In this document: in pieces, positions 16,278 to 24,096 of the stretch
How the letters are laid out: each line of letters begins with the position of its first letter
Position numbering within the stretch: position 1 is the first letter of the stretch
Program-made: the position numbers and the translations under genes
DNA from: Microbacterium sp. Root180
GTDB lineage: Bacteria; Actinomycetota; Actinomycetes; Actinomycetales; Microbacteriaceae
Assembly (NCBI RefSeq): GCF_001428485.1
Contig: NZ_LMHS01000003.1
Location: 727,626 to 791,625, forward strand
Reading direction: 5' to 3'
DNA length: 64,000 bases
Notes under the pieces: generated by a model
Databases searched by the model: none
What the model was told of the DNA's origin: nothing
What the model saw: the letters and a program-made list of their open reading frames with translations, nothing else

Positions 16278-16333
16278 AGTATCGCGACCATGTGCCGAAA
16301 ACGCACATAAGTGTTTGCGATATGCGGCATAAG
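16278..16333 (-). promoter_or_regulatory. Promoter region of the importer/deglycosidase operon with paired CATAAG boxes
   Basis: Two CATAAG boxes at 16306-16311 and 16328-16333 are 22 bases apart start to start, about two helical turns. On the transcribed strand they read CTTATG and lie upstream of a -10-like GATACT at 16278-16283. The same arrangement occurs at 20223-20274. The divergent LysR regulator at 16447 is the natural candidate binder. Confidence 0.5.
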
Positions 16334-16355
16334 CCGATACGGGGCACCGTCGTGC

Positions 16356-16375
16356 CGTCCCGCATTAGTGGGACG
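16356..16375. promoter_or_regulatory. Inverted repeat in the LysR/importer intergenic region
   Basis: CGTCCC and GGGACG form a perfect 6-base inverted repeat with an 8-base spacer, 71 bases before the LysR start. A second small one, GGCAC-CGTC-GTGCC, lies just before it. The site may be an operator for autoregulation of the LysR gene. Confidence 0.35.
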
Positions 16376-16446
16376 TATAGCCCCTCGCGTCGTCATCGGC
16401 TGCGTTGATACAGTGGAGCCCCGCTCTCGCACCGGAGGATCACGAC

Positions 16447-17388
16447 GTGGTGACCGATCACGCCCTGCTGTCCCGACTGGATCTGAACCTGCTCGTCGCG
16501 CTCGACGCGCTCCTGACGGAGAAGAGCGTGACGCGTGCGGCCGAGCGGCTGCACCTGAGCCAGCCGGCGCTCAGCGCGTCGCTCGGCAGGCTGCGCACGC
16601 ACTTCGGCGATCAGATCCTCGCGCGGCGGGGCAACACGTACGAACTGACCCCTTTCGCGCTGCGTCTGACGGAGCACACCACGACCGCCCTCGAGGCAGC
16701 GCGCCGGGTGTTCGAGAGCCAGGCGACGTGGAGTCCCGAGGAGTCCACCCGCGAGTTCTCGATCTACGGATCCGATTACGGGTTCGTCACGCTCGGCACA
16801 GAGGTGTCACGCCTGGCGGCGGAGCGCTCCCCCGGCGTGCGGTTCCGCTTCATGCTGCACAATCCCGTGATCGTGGAGGATGCCGCGACCCGGCTGCGCT
16901 CCGCCGACGGCATGGTGATCCCGCACGGACCGGTCTCGGACCTGCCGTTCCTGGACCTGTGGCACGACAGCTGGCTCGCCGTCGTCTCGGAGACCAATCC
17001 CGACGTGGGCGAGGCGCTCACGATGGAGAACATGTCGACACTGCCCTGGGTGATGACCTACCAGTCGCGCTCGGCCTTCACCTCGGCCGCCCGCCAAGTG
17101 CAGCAGCTCGGCGTGGAGCCGCGCATCGAGGTCGTCCTGGAGAGCTTCCTCTCGGTCGGCCACTTCGTCAGCGGGACGAACCGCATCGGACTCGTCCAGT
17201 CCGCGCTCGCGCCCCACATGCTGCGGATCGGCGGGCTCCGTGTCGTGCCGCTGCCGTTCGATGCCACGCCTCTCACGAACGCCCTGTGGTGGCATCCGTC
17301 CCACACGCGCGACCCCGAGCACACCTGGATGCGAGGCCTGTTCGAAGAGGCGGGCCGCGTCGTCGAGGCCGGCGCTCACGTCGTCTGA
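16447..17388 (+). CDS. LysR family transcriptional regulator
   Basis: A 313-residue regulator. The N-terminal winged helix is LDLNLLVALDALL followed by SVTRAAERLHLSQPALSA, the LysR helix-turn-helix. The rest is a periplasmic-binding-protein-like effector domain (about residues 90-300). GTG at 16447 is preferred: GGAGG lies 8 bases upstream. It is divergent from the importer/deglycosidase operon and converges with the fused deglycosidase gene, leaving 2 bases. LysR proteins typically activate divergent operons in the presence of an aromatic or other small co-inducer. Control of the three CATAAG-bearing promoters is inference. Confidence 0.92.
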   Translation: MVTDHALLSRLDLNLLVALDALLTEKSVTRAAERLHLSQPALSASLGRLRTHFGDQILARRGNTYELTPFALRLTEHTTTALEAARRVFESQATWSPEESTREFSIYGSDYGFVTLGTEVSRLAAERSPGVRFRFMLHNPVIVEDAATRLRSADGMVIPHGPVSDLPFLDLWHDSWLAVVSETNPDVGEALTMENMSTLPWVMTYQSRSAFTSAARQVQQLGVEPRIEVVLESFLSVGHFVSGTNRIGLVQSALAPHMLRIGGLRVVPLPFDATPLTNALWWHPSHTRDPEHTWMRGLFEEAGRVVEAGAHVV

Positions 17389-17390
17389 GC

Positions 17391-18866
17391 TCAGGCGGGC
17401 TGCAGCTCCCGCATCGTCTTGCGGATCAGGTCGTGCTGCCGGCGCACGAGCAGCAGCGGATCGACTTCGCCGAGCTCGGCGAAGGCGTGTCCCTCCCACT
17501 CGCTGGACCAATAGCCGCGATAGCCGCCGTCGACGAACACCCGCACGAGTTCCGGGTAGTCGATCGCGGGCTCCTGGCCGGAGTCGTCGATGTCGTAGAA
17601 CTTCGCGTGCACGTGCAGGATCTGCGGCATGATGTCGGTCCACTCCTGCGGCGCGACATGCCCGTGCATGTTGAACGCCAGGTGGGCGAACGAGCCGAGG
17701 CGCGCGGGGTCGAAGTCGCGTCCGCGCAGATAGCCGATGAACTCCTCCTGCCGCTCGCGCATGGGCAAGTCGGTGGCCCAGATCTCCTGCAGCCGCGTGA
17801 CGGCTTCGTCGTCGAGTCCGGCGCGTCGCACCGCCCGCAGCAGCGTCGGCGACATGGCGTGCATCGTCGAGGAGAAATCCGCGACGAAACCCAGCAGCGG
17901 GGAGTCGAGCTCGGCGTACGTCTCTCGCACCTTCAGGATCGCCTCGGCGTTGGGGCCGAGCGGTGCGTGGATCTCATACGCGAGACGCAGATCGAGCCGT
18001 TCGGCGATCGGCAGCAGCCTGCGCAGCAGCTCCGGCTTGGCGCTCTGGATGCGCACGAGCGGGAACCCGAGCCTCTTCGCACCCTGGAACATCAGCTCGC
18101 TGAAGGCGAACTCCTCGTCGGGCGTCATGTCGCGATCGCGGCGACGCCCCATGTCGAGGTTCGCCCCGAACGAGCTCGCGGCGAAGCCGTGCCGGTCGAA
18201 GGCGTCGCGCCACGTGCGCACGAAGTCGTCCGAGACGACGGGGTAGGCAGGGACCATCTGCGATGCGACGATCTCGATCCCCGGGCCGATCCCCAGATCG
18301 GCGACGCGATCCAGCAGACCGTCGAAGTCGAACCACCCCGCGCGGAACTCGGCGCTCGCCGAGTACAGCGTCAGGCCGAGCTGGAACGGATCCGCGTCCG
18401 TCGCGGGCGGAGGCGGCGGCACGTCGGTGACCATCGCCGGGGCCGGGGTATCGGCATCCGTCACCGTCAGGGTCAGCTCGTCGCGCACGAAGTTCGGCAC
18501 ATACATCCCCGGCCGGCCGTCCTGACCCGGCGCGATCTGCATATAGGGCAGGCGGAGCTGTCCGACCAGCAGCACGTCGTGCTGCTCGCCGAGAGCGACC
18601 GGCTGCTCGCGGCGCACCACGAGAAGCGGATGCTGCTGAAGGAACCACAGCGTCTCGCTCTGCTCGGGGAGCTCATCGAGCCGGTACGTCCGATCGGGGG
18701 TGACGAAGCGGATGTCGCCCTCGGGCACGGGTTCGCCGTCGACGGCGAGCTCGAGGCTGGTCACCGACGACAGCCACAGGCTGCGGTACCAGGGCAGGGT
18801 GAGACGCAGCGCGAGCCCGTCCGGGTGGGCGCGCAGGCTGTCGTCGTGGATGAGTCCGTTGGGCAT
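17391..18866 (-). CDS. Single-chain C-glycoside deglycosidase, beta-alpha fusion (copy 1)
   Basis: A 491-residue protein. Residues 1-138 are a DUF6379 beta-type domain (LPWYRSLWL at 24-32, LPEQSETLWF at 66-75, MQIAPGQDG at 109-117). Residues 140-158 are a Pro/Ala-rich linker (PPPPPATDADP). Residues 160-491 are a TIM-barrel alpha-type domain with Glu298, His300, Asp330, His420 and Glu456 in the YEIHAP, VADFSS, HVHAKF and SSEWEG motifs. Both halves resemble the separate proteins at 7206 and 7690. Characterised deglycosidases are complexes of separate alpha and beta chains, so this reads as a natural fusion in beta-alpha order. AGGAG precedes the ATG. It lies 15 bases after the second fusion. 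Confidence 0.87.
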   Translation of the reverse strand: MPNGLIHDDSLRAHPDGLALRLTLPWYRSLWLSSVTSLELAVDGEPVPEGDIRFVTPDRTYRLDELPEQSETLWFLQQHPLLVVRREQPVALGEQHDVLLVGQLRLPYMQIAPGQDGRPGMYVPNFVRDELTLTVTDADTPAPAMVTDVPPPPPATDADPFQLGLTLYSASAEFRAGWFDFDGLLDRVADLGIGPGIEIVASQMVPAYPVVSDDFVRTWRDAFDRHGFAASSFGANLDMGRRRDRDMTPDEEFAFSELMFQGAKRLGFPLVRIQSAKPELLRRLLPIAERLDLRLAYEIHAPLGPNAEAILKVRETYAELDSPLLGFVADFSSTMHAMSPTLLRAVRRAGLDDEAVTRLQEIWATDLPMRERQEEFIGYLRGRDFDPARLGSFAHLAFNMHGHVAPQEWTDIMPQILHVHAKFYDIDDSGQEPAIDYPELVRVFVDGGYRGYWSSEWEGHAFAELGEVDPLLLVRRQHDLIRKTMRELQPA

Positions 18867-18881
18867 GGCTGTCTCCTGAGG

Positions 18882-20183
18882 TCAGATCCGGTCGGCGATC
18901 TGGCGCATGAGCGAGTGCTGGCGACGCACCTGCTCGATCGAGCGCCACGGGACGCGCTCGCCCTCGTACTCGCTCGAGAGGTAGCCGGTGTATCCGGCTT
19001 CCTTGAGGGCGCGAAGGACCGGTTCCCACGGGATCTGCTGATCCTCGAGCGCGTTGTCGATGTCGTGGAACTTCGCCTGGATGAACACCACGTGCTCGAT
19101 GATGTCGAAGACGTCGGCGGGATCGACGCCGATGCCGTCGAGGAAGGCGGGTCGCCTGCCGGGCAGCTCGCCGGGGGCCAGCGGGATCGGCCGATCCTGG
19201 AAGATGCCGGTGTCGAGGAGCAGCCCGAAGTGTTTGGTGCCGGTTCGCCGGATGAGGTCGATGTAGTCGTCGACGACCTCGTGCTTGATGGGGGTCGGCG
19301 AGTGGATCTCGGGGCAGATGATGACGTCGAGCTCGGCGGCGAGCGGGAGCGAGCGCTCCACGACCTCGGTCCAGATCGGATGGGGGACGAGGTCGCTCGA
19401 GACGACGCCGATCTTCGGCCGCACGAAGCGGAAGCCGAGGCGCTTGGCCAGACGAAGGTCGCGCTGAAGCGCCGCAGCCCCCTCCTCCACGGTCATGTCG
19501 CGACCGTTCTCGCCGCTCGAGTGGAGGCGCGTGTCGATCCAGGAGCCGTAGTTCGTCGGCTCCAGTCCGTACGCGTCGAGGAGGCCGAACCACTCGTCGA
19601 CCCACTCCTGGGACGGGTCGGGGTAGTTCGGCACATGCCCCTCGCCGAGGATCTCCACGCCGGTCGCGCCGAGGTCGGCGATGGAGCGCAGCGCCGTCTC
19701 GAGATCGAGGTTCGTGCCGTAGTCGCCCATGTAGCTGTACAGCGAGACGCCGTAGCGGAACGGGGCGCCGGCCGCTTCGGGCGAGAGCGTCACCGCCTTG
19801 GTGACCTGGTATCGGCTGGGCTGGTGCTCCTGCGGGATGTACGACATCCGCAGCCGCAGATCGATCGAGAGCTCATGGATGCCGTCCGGCAGGCCTCCGG
19901 CGAGAGGGACCGTGACGATCGCGGCGTTCTCCAGCTGCCAGCGCACGCCGTCGGACTCCCAGAGCTCGGCGAGGGTATAGGTGCGACCTTGCAGGGTCCA
20001 GGTCGGCACCTCGGGTCCGACGTCGACCACGCCCGGGATGCTCACGGCGATGCCGTCGATGAGGGACGCGGCCATGCCCCGGTAGGAAGGCATGCGGACG
20101 CGGAACTGGAATCCGACGATGTCGTCGCCCTCGCGGACGTTGCGGAATCCCACCGACTGGATGAGGTCTCTTTCGAGAAGCAT
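18882..20183 (-). CDS. Single-chain C-glycoside deglycosidase-like beta-alpha fusion (copy 2, divergent metal site)
   Basis: A 433-residue protein. Residues 1-135 form a DUF6379-type domain (VRMPSYRGM near 29-37, TWTLQGRTYTLAEL at 61-74). Residues 142-433 form the TIM barrel, joined by a very short linker. Metal-site positions are Glu292 (PEIHSP), Asp324 (LLLDTG), Gln369 (FIQAKF) and Glu405 (SSEYEG); Gln369 replaces the His found in the other four copies. The barrel is shorter than the others. AAGGAG precedes the ATG at 20183. It is the first gene of a two-gene unit with the other fusion and has a CATAAG-type promoter. It may have changed metal binding, substrate or reaction type, for example isomerisation. 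Confidence 0.82.
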   Translation of the reverse strand: MLLERDLIQSVGFRNVREGDDIVGFQFRVRMPSYRGMAASLIDGIAVSIPGVVDVGPEVPTWTLQGRTYTLAELWESDGVRWQLENAAIVTVPLAGGLPDGIHELSIDLRLRMSYIPQEHQPSRYQVTKAVTLSPEAAGAPFRYGVSLYSYMGDYGTNLDLETALRSIADLGATGVEILGEGHVPNYPDPSQEWVDEWFGLLDAYGLEPTNYGSWIDTRLHSSGENGRDMTVEEGAAALQRDLRLAKRLGFRFVRPKIGVVSSDLVPHPIWTEVVERSLPLAAELDVIICPEIHSPTPIKHEVVDDYIDLIRRTGTKHFGLLLDTGIFQDRPIPLAPGELPGRRPAFLDGIGVDPADVFDIIEHVVFIQAKFHDIDNALEDQQIPWEPVLRALKEAGYTGYLSSEYEGERVPWRSIEQVRRQHSLMRQIADRI

Positions 20184-20222
20184 CGCGCTCTCCTTCGTGT
20201 CGCGCCGTCGCGGCATTTCGAG

Positions 20223-20274
20223 GCTATCGCGTTTAGTTCACTTCCCTCATAAGTATCCCTGATTCGCACATAAG
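20223..20274 (-). promoter_or_regulatory. Promoter of the fused deglycosidase unit with paired CATAAG boxes
   Basis: CATAAG boxes at 20248-20253 and 20269-20274 are 21 bases apart, and a -10-like GATAGC lies at 20223-20228 on the transcribed strand. The layout copies that of the importer operon promoter at 16278-16333, suggesting common control. Confidence 0.5.
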
Positions 20275-20293
20275 CAGAAGTACCGCCGGCCGG

Positions 20294-20974
20294 TCACGGC
20301 CCCGGTGGCACCACTCCCCGGCGGTGGGCCAGGATGACGGCCTGCACCCGGTCCCGCGCACCGGTCTTGGCGAGAACGCGGCCAACGTGCGTCTTCACCG
20401 TCGATTCGCTCAGGAACAGGCGCTGCGCGATCTCGGCGTTCGTGAGCCCGACCGCGATGGCGAGGAACACGTCCCGCTCCCGGTCGGTGAGCTCCTCCAG
20501 CGGGTCTGAGCCGGCTTCGGCGCTCGGCGGCGGAGTGAGGTCGTGACCGTGGCGGGCGCGTTCGATCACGCGCCGGGTCACCGCGGGCGCGAGCACGGCG
20601 TCGCCGCGGTGGACGGCCCGGATCGCCGCGGTCAGCTCGGCTCGTTGGGCGTCCTTGAGGAGGAACCCGCTCGCCCCCGCGTCCAGCGCCCCGAACGCGT
20701 ACTCGTCGAGGTCGAACGTGGTGAGCACCAGCACCCTGGTGGCCGCGTGGGCGGCGACGATCTCCCGCGTCGCGGCGATGCCGTCGGTGCGCGGCATCCG
20801 AATGTCCATCAGCACCACGTCGGGCGCGTGGGCGGCGACCGCGCGCACGGCCTCCTCGCCGTCCGCGGCCTCGCCGACCACCTCGATGTCGGCCTCGGCT
20901 TCGAGCACCAACCGGAACCCGACGCGGATCAGCTCCTGGTCGTCGACCAGCAGGACTCGGATGCTCTCGGTCAC
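20294..20974 (-). CDS. NarL/FixJ-type response regulator
   Basis: A 226-residue regulator. The receiver domain has acidic residues at 11-12, the phosphorylated Asp57 in VLMDIRMP, and FLLKDA near 105-110. The C-terminal LuxR-type helix-turn-helix contains LTDRERDVFLAIA and AQRLFLSESTVKTHV. It is coupled to the histidine kinase gene (start at 20974 overlaps the kinase stop at 20971). The next upstream co-directional genes are an ABC-2 exporter, the usual target of such pairs. Confidence 0.93.
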   Translation of the reverse strand: MTESIRVLLVDDQELIRVGFRLVLEAEADIEVVGEAADGEEAVRAVAAHAPDVVLMDIRMPRTDGIAATREIVAAHAATRVLVLTTFDLDEYAFGALDAGASGFLLKDAQRAELTAAIRAVHRGDAVLAPAVTRRVIERARHGHDLTPPPSAEAGSDPLEELTDRERDVFLAIAVGLTNAEIAQRLFLSESTVKTHVGRVLAKTGARDRVQAVILAHRRGVVPPGP

Positions 20975-22254
20975 GGCGTCGGCTCCTCGCGTGTCGCGGC
21001 GGGAAGAGGAAGGCGGGCGCGGACGATCCAGCGTCCTCCGTCGCCGGGGCCGGCGGTGAAGGTGCCGCCCACGTGCGCGGCGCGCTCGCGGAGCCCGGGG
21101 ATCCCATAGCCACCGCGGACACCGGGCGGGGCCGCGACGGTGGGCGACGGGACGCCGTCATTCACGACCGAGACATCGACGGCCGTCTCGTCCACGGCGA
21201 CCTGCACGTCGATGAGCGTGGCCCTCGGCGCGTGGCGCATCGCGTTGGTGAGCGACTCCTGCACGACGCGGAAGGTCGCGAGCCGGATGTCGGCGGGCAG
21301 TGGGTCGACGCGGCCCTCTGTGTGCAGCACGACGGGGAACCCCGCCCGCTGCGCCGCCTCGACGGCATCCGCGACGCTCGCCGACTCGAGCGGCAGCAGG
21401 GCGCCCGGCATCGCCTCGGGTTCGCGGAGCACGCCGAGCATCGCGCGCATCTCGGTGAGGGCGCCGCGCGCGGTGTCGGCGATCTGCTCGGTGGCCGCGC
21501 GCGCACGCTCGGGGTCGGCCGTCGCGGTCGCCCCCTCGGCCAGGGCGACGACGACGGTGAGGTTGTGCGACACGATGTCGTGCATCTCGCGCGCGATGCG
21601 GGTCCGCTCGGCCGCCGCGGCCAGTTGCGCCTGCTGGTCGCGCTCGACGAGCAGCTGACGGGACCGGTCGATGAGGGCCTCGAGGTAGCGGCGACGGTTT
21701 CCGACGTTCGTTCCGATGAGCCCGCCGATGAGCATCGCGACGATGCCCGACACGAGGGACGTCACGAGCAGCGACACGTCCGCCGGCGCGCGGAGCGCGG
21801 CGATCCCGGTGGCGAGCGCGAGCGTCGCGCACGCGATGCCGAAGCAGATCCAGGCGGCGCGCGTGGAGCGGTACACCGCGACCGCGTAGAGCGCGAAGGC
21901 GGGCAGGAGCTGCGTCGCGGGCACCAGGCTCGGCGCGAGCACGACGGACGGGATCATGCACGCGGCGAAGACGAAGAGGGGCTGCCGGCGGCGGAACACG
22001 AGCGCCGCGCACGCGACGACGATGAGCACGATCGCGACCACGGTCTCCGCGACGGTGGGCTGCGTCGGGAACCCGGACCGGAAACTCGCGGCGGGCAGCG
22101 AGAGGAGCAGCGCGGCACCGGCGATGAGGACATCTGCGATGAGCGGATGCCGCGACCAGAACCGGCGCAGGACGCCCGGCGGTCGCGGCAGCAGCAGCCC
22201 GTCGTCCGCACCGGGATCGGCGCCGACGACGGGCGTGCTGTCTGCTCGCGACAT
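20971..22254 (-). CDS. Sensor histidine kinase, HisKA_3 type
   Basis: A 427-residue membrane kinase. Several hydrophobic segments between about residues 40 and 185 form the membrane sensor part. The dimerisation helix carries the phospho-accepting His225 in REMHDIVSH. The C-terminal ATPase domain ends with GGYGIPGLRERA. It partners with the NarL-type regulator that follows. The start at 22254 lacks a strong ribosome binding site, and an earlier ATG at 22302 cannot be excluded. The stimulus may be a membrane-active compound given the neighbouring ABC exporter (inference). Confidence 0.9.
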   Translation of the reverse strand: MSRADSTPVVGADPGADDGLLLPRPPGVLRRFWSRHPLIADVLIAGAALLLSLPAASFRSGFPTQPTVAETVVAIVLIVVACAALVFRRRQPLFVFAACMIPSVVLAPSLVPATQLLPAFALYAVAVYRSTRAAWICFGIACATLALATGIAALRAPADVSLLVTSLVSGIVAMLIGGLIGTNVGNRRRYLEALIDRSRQLLVERDQQAQLAAAAERTRIAREMHDIVSHNLTVVVALAEGATATADPERARAATEQIADTARGALTEMRAMLGVLREPEAMPGALLPLESASVADAVEAAQRAGFPVVLHTEGRVDPLPADIRLATFRVVQESLTNAMRHAPRATLIDVQVAVDETAVDVSVVNDGVPSPTVAAPPGVRGGYGIPGLRERAAHVGGTFTAGPGDGGRWIVRARLPLPAATREEPTP

Positions 22255-22271
22255 CCGGTCGACTCTACGCG

Positions 22272-23081
22272 TCACGCATCGCGCGTGCGCAGGACGACCC
22301 ATCCCAGGAGCAGCGGAACGATCGCCCATCCGAGAAGTGCGAGGAGCGACGGAAGCACGTCCTCAAACCCCGGAGTCGTCAGCATCGACGCCGCGTTCAT
22401 CGGCAGGTACTCCGACAGGTCGACGATCCAGCGCCACCCCTCGCCGGCCAGGGAGAACAGGCTGAAGACGATCGGGAGGACGAACAGCACACCGACGGTC
22501 GCGGCGATCGCCCCGGCGCCGTTGCGGATGATGAAGCCGAAGCCGAGGCCGAGGAGGGTGAACGCCACCATCGAGAGCACGCCGTACGCCAGCGGGACGA
22601 TCGACTGCGAAGGCTCCGACCAGTCGATGCCGTCCGCGAGGAACGGGGCCGTCGCCGCGATCGAAACGGCATAGATGAGCACCGTCGTGACCGCCATGAG
22701 CACCGACACCACGACGGCCTTCGCGACGACGATGGTGCCGCGGCGCGGCTCGGCGGTCAGCGTGGAGCGGATCATGCCCGTGGAGTACTCGCCGGTGATG
22801 ACGATGGCACCGAGGATGCCGGCGACCAGCATCGTGAACTGCATCGGCGAGAGGATTGCACTCACCGCGGGGAAATCGCCCCCGAAGCTCTGCGACGCTC
22901 CGGCGATCATCATCGAGATGCCGACCGACAGCACGGCCGCCACTGCGAGCGACCACCACGTGGATCGAAGCGTCGTGATCTTGATCCATTCGCTGGCCAG
23001 GACGCGCGGGAAGGTCAGGCGGTGCACCGGGGCGGATGCCGCGTCCGAGCGCAGCGCGGGTTCGGTGGTGAGGGTGGTCAT
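22272..23081 (-). CDS. ABC-2 type transporter permease
   Basis: A 269-residue permease with about six hydrophobic helices and the ABC-2 pattern of an N-terminal cytoplasmic segment (FPRVLASEWIKITTLRST) typical of daunorubicin/bacitracin-type exporters. It overlaps the ATPase stop at 23078 by ATGA, so the two form one exporter. A two-component pair follows. It probably exports an antimicrobial or lipid-like molecule; the substrate is unknown. Confidence 0.9.
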   Translation of the reverse strand: MTTLTTEPALRSDAASAPVHRLTFPRVLASEWIKITTLRSTWWSLAVAAVLSVGISMMIAGASQSFGGDFPAVSAILSPMQFTMLVAGILGAIVITGEYSTGMIRSTLTAEPRRGTIVVAKAVVVSVLMAVTTVLIYAVSIAATAPFLADGIDWSEPSQSIVPLAYGVLSMVAFTLLGLGFGFIIRNGAGAIAATVGVLFVLPIVFSLFSLAGEGWRWIVDLSEYLPMNAASMLTTPGFEDVLPSLLALLGWAIVPLLLGWVVLRTRDA

Positions 23082-23989
23082 GAGAGCTCCTTGGACTTGT
23101 ACTCGACGGCTTCGCCGGTGAGCGCGAGGTAGGCGTCTTCCAGCGAGCCGGTGCGGGAGGTGAGTTCGTGGACCGGGATGCCCAGTGATGCGGCGAGGTC
23201 TCCGATCGAGGCGGCGCTCACACCGACGACCTCCGCCAGTCCCGGCTCGGTCGTCGTGACGGTGACATCCGGTCCGGCCACGGCGGCGACGAGCTCGCTC
23301 AGACGCGGGGAGCGCACCTGGACGGTGTTGCTCGTCCAGGCGCGGACGAGCTCGGACAGCTCGGCGTCCGCGAGCACCTCACCGCGGCCGAGCACGATCA
23401 CGTGGTCCGCAGTGAGGGCCATCTCGCTCATGAGGTGGCTCGAGAGCAGGACCGTGCGTCCCTCGGAGGCGAGGTAGCGCACGAACTGGCGCACCCACCG
23501 CACGCCCTCGGGGTCGAGGCCGTTGACCGGCTCGTCGAGGATCACCGTGTGCGGGTCGCCGAGGAGCGCCGCGGCGATGCCCAGCCGCTGCCCCATCCCC
23601 AGCGAGAACTTGCCGGCGCGCTTGCCCGCGACGCTGCCGAGGCCGGTGAGCTCGATGACCTCGTCGACGCGTGCCTTGCCGAGACCGTGGGTCGCCGCCA
23701 TCGCGCGCAGGTGGTTGCGCGCCGATCGCCCGGTGTGGACGGCCTTCGCGTCGAGGAGGACGCCGACCTCGGCGAGAGGAGCGCGGAGGTCCGCGTACCG
23801 CTTGCCGTTCACGGTGACGGTGCCGGCGGTCGGCCGGTCGAGACCGACGATCATGCGCATGGTCGTGGATTTTCCTGCGCCGTTCGGTCCGAGGAATCCC
23901 GTGACCTTCCCCGGCTGCACGGTGAAGGACACCTGGGAGACCGCGGTCTTGTCCCCGAAGCGCTTGGTGAGCTGTTCTGCAACGATCAT
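23078..23989 (-). CDS. ABC transporter ATP-binding protein (antibiotic-exporter type)
   Basis: A 303-residue ATPase. Walker A is GPNGAGKST at 34-42, the signature loop is SLGMGQRLG, and Walker B is VILDEPVNGLDP, followed by a C-terminal accessory domain of about 80 residues as in DrrA/BcrA-type proteins. It energises the permease at 22272. With the kinase/regulator genes it forms a four-gene resistance-type module. Confidence 0.93.
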   Translation of the reverse strand: MIVAEQLTKRFGDKTAVSQVSFTVQPGKVTGFLGPNGAGKSTTMRMIVGLDRPTAGTVTVNGKRYADLRAPLAEVGVLLDAKAVHTGRSARNHLRAMAATHGLGKARVDEVIELTGLGSVAGKRAGKFSLGMGQRLGIAAALLGDPHTVILDEPVNGLDPEGVRWVRQFVRYLASEGRTVLLSSHLMSEMALTADHVIVLGRGEVLADAELSELVRAWTSNTVQVRSPRLSELVAAVAGPDVTVTTTEPGLAEVVGVSAASIGDLAASLGIPVHELTSRTGSLEDAYLALTGEAVEYKSKELS

Positions 23990-24096
23990 GCGTCCACGCT
24001 ATGGGCGCACGCGCCGCTCCCGCGTCCACCCGTGGGAGGAGATTCGCCGGCGGACCGGTACCGCGGTGCCGATGACCGCGGTGCGGGCGCGGGACG

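Noticed and set aside
16311..20252. Very long open frame (1313 codons) on the + strand
   Set aside because: It is the antisense shadow of the LysR gene's surroundings and the two fused deglycosidases; high GC keeps antisense frames open, and its composition (Arg/His/Gly-rich) fits no protein family.
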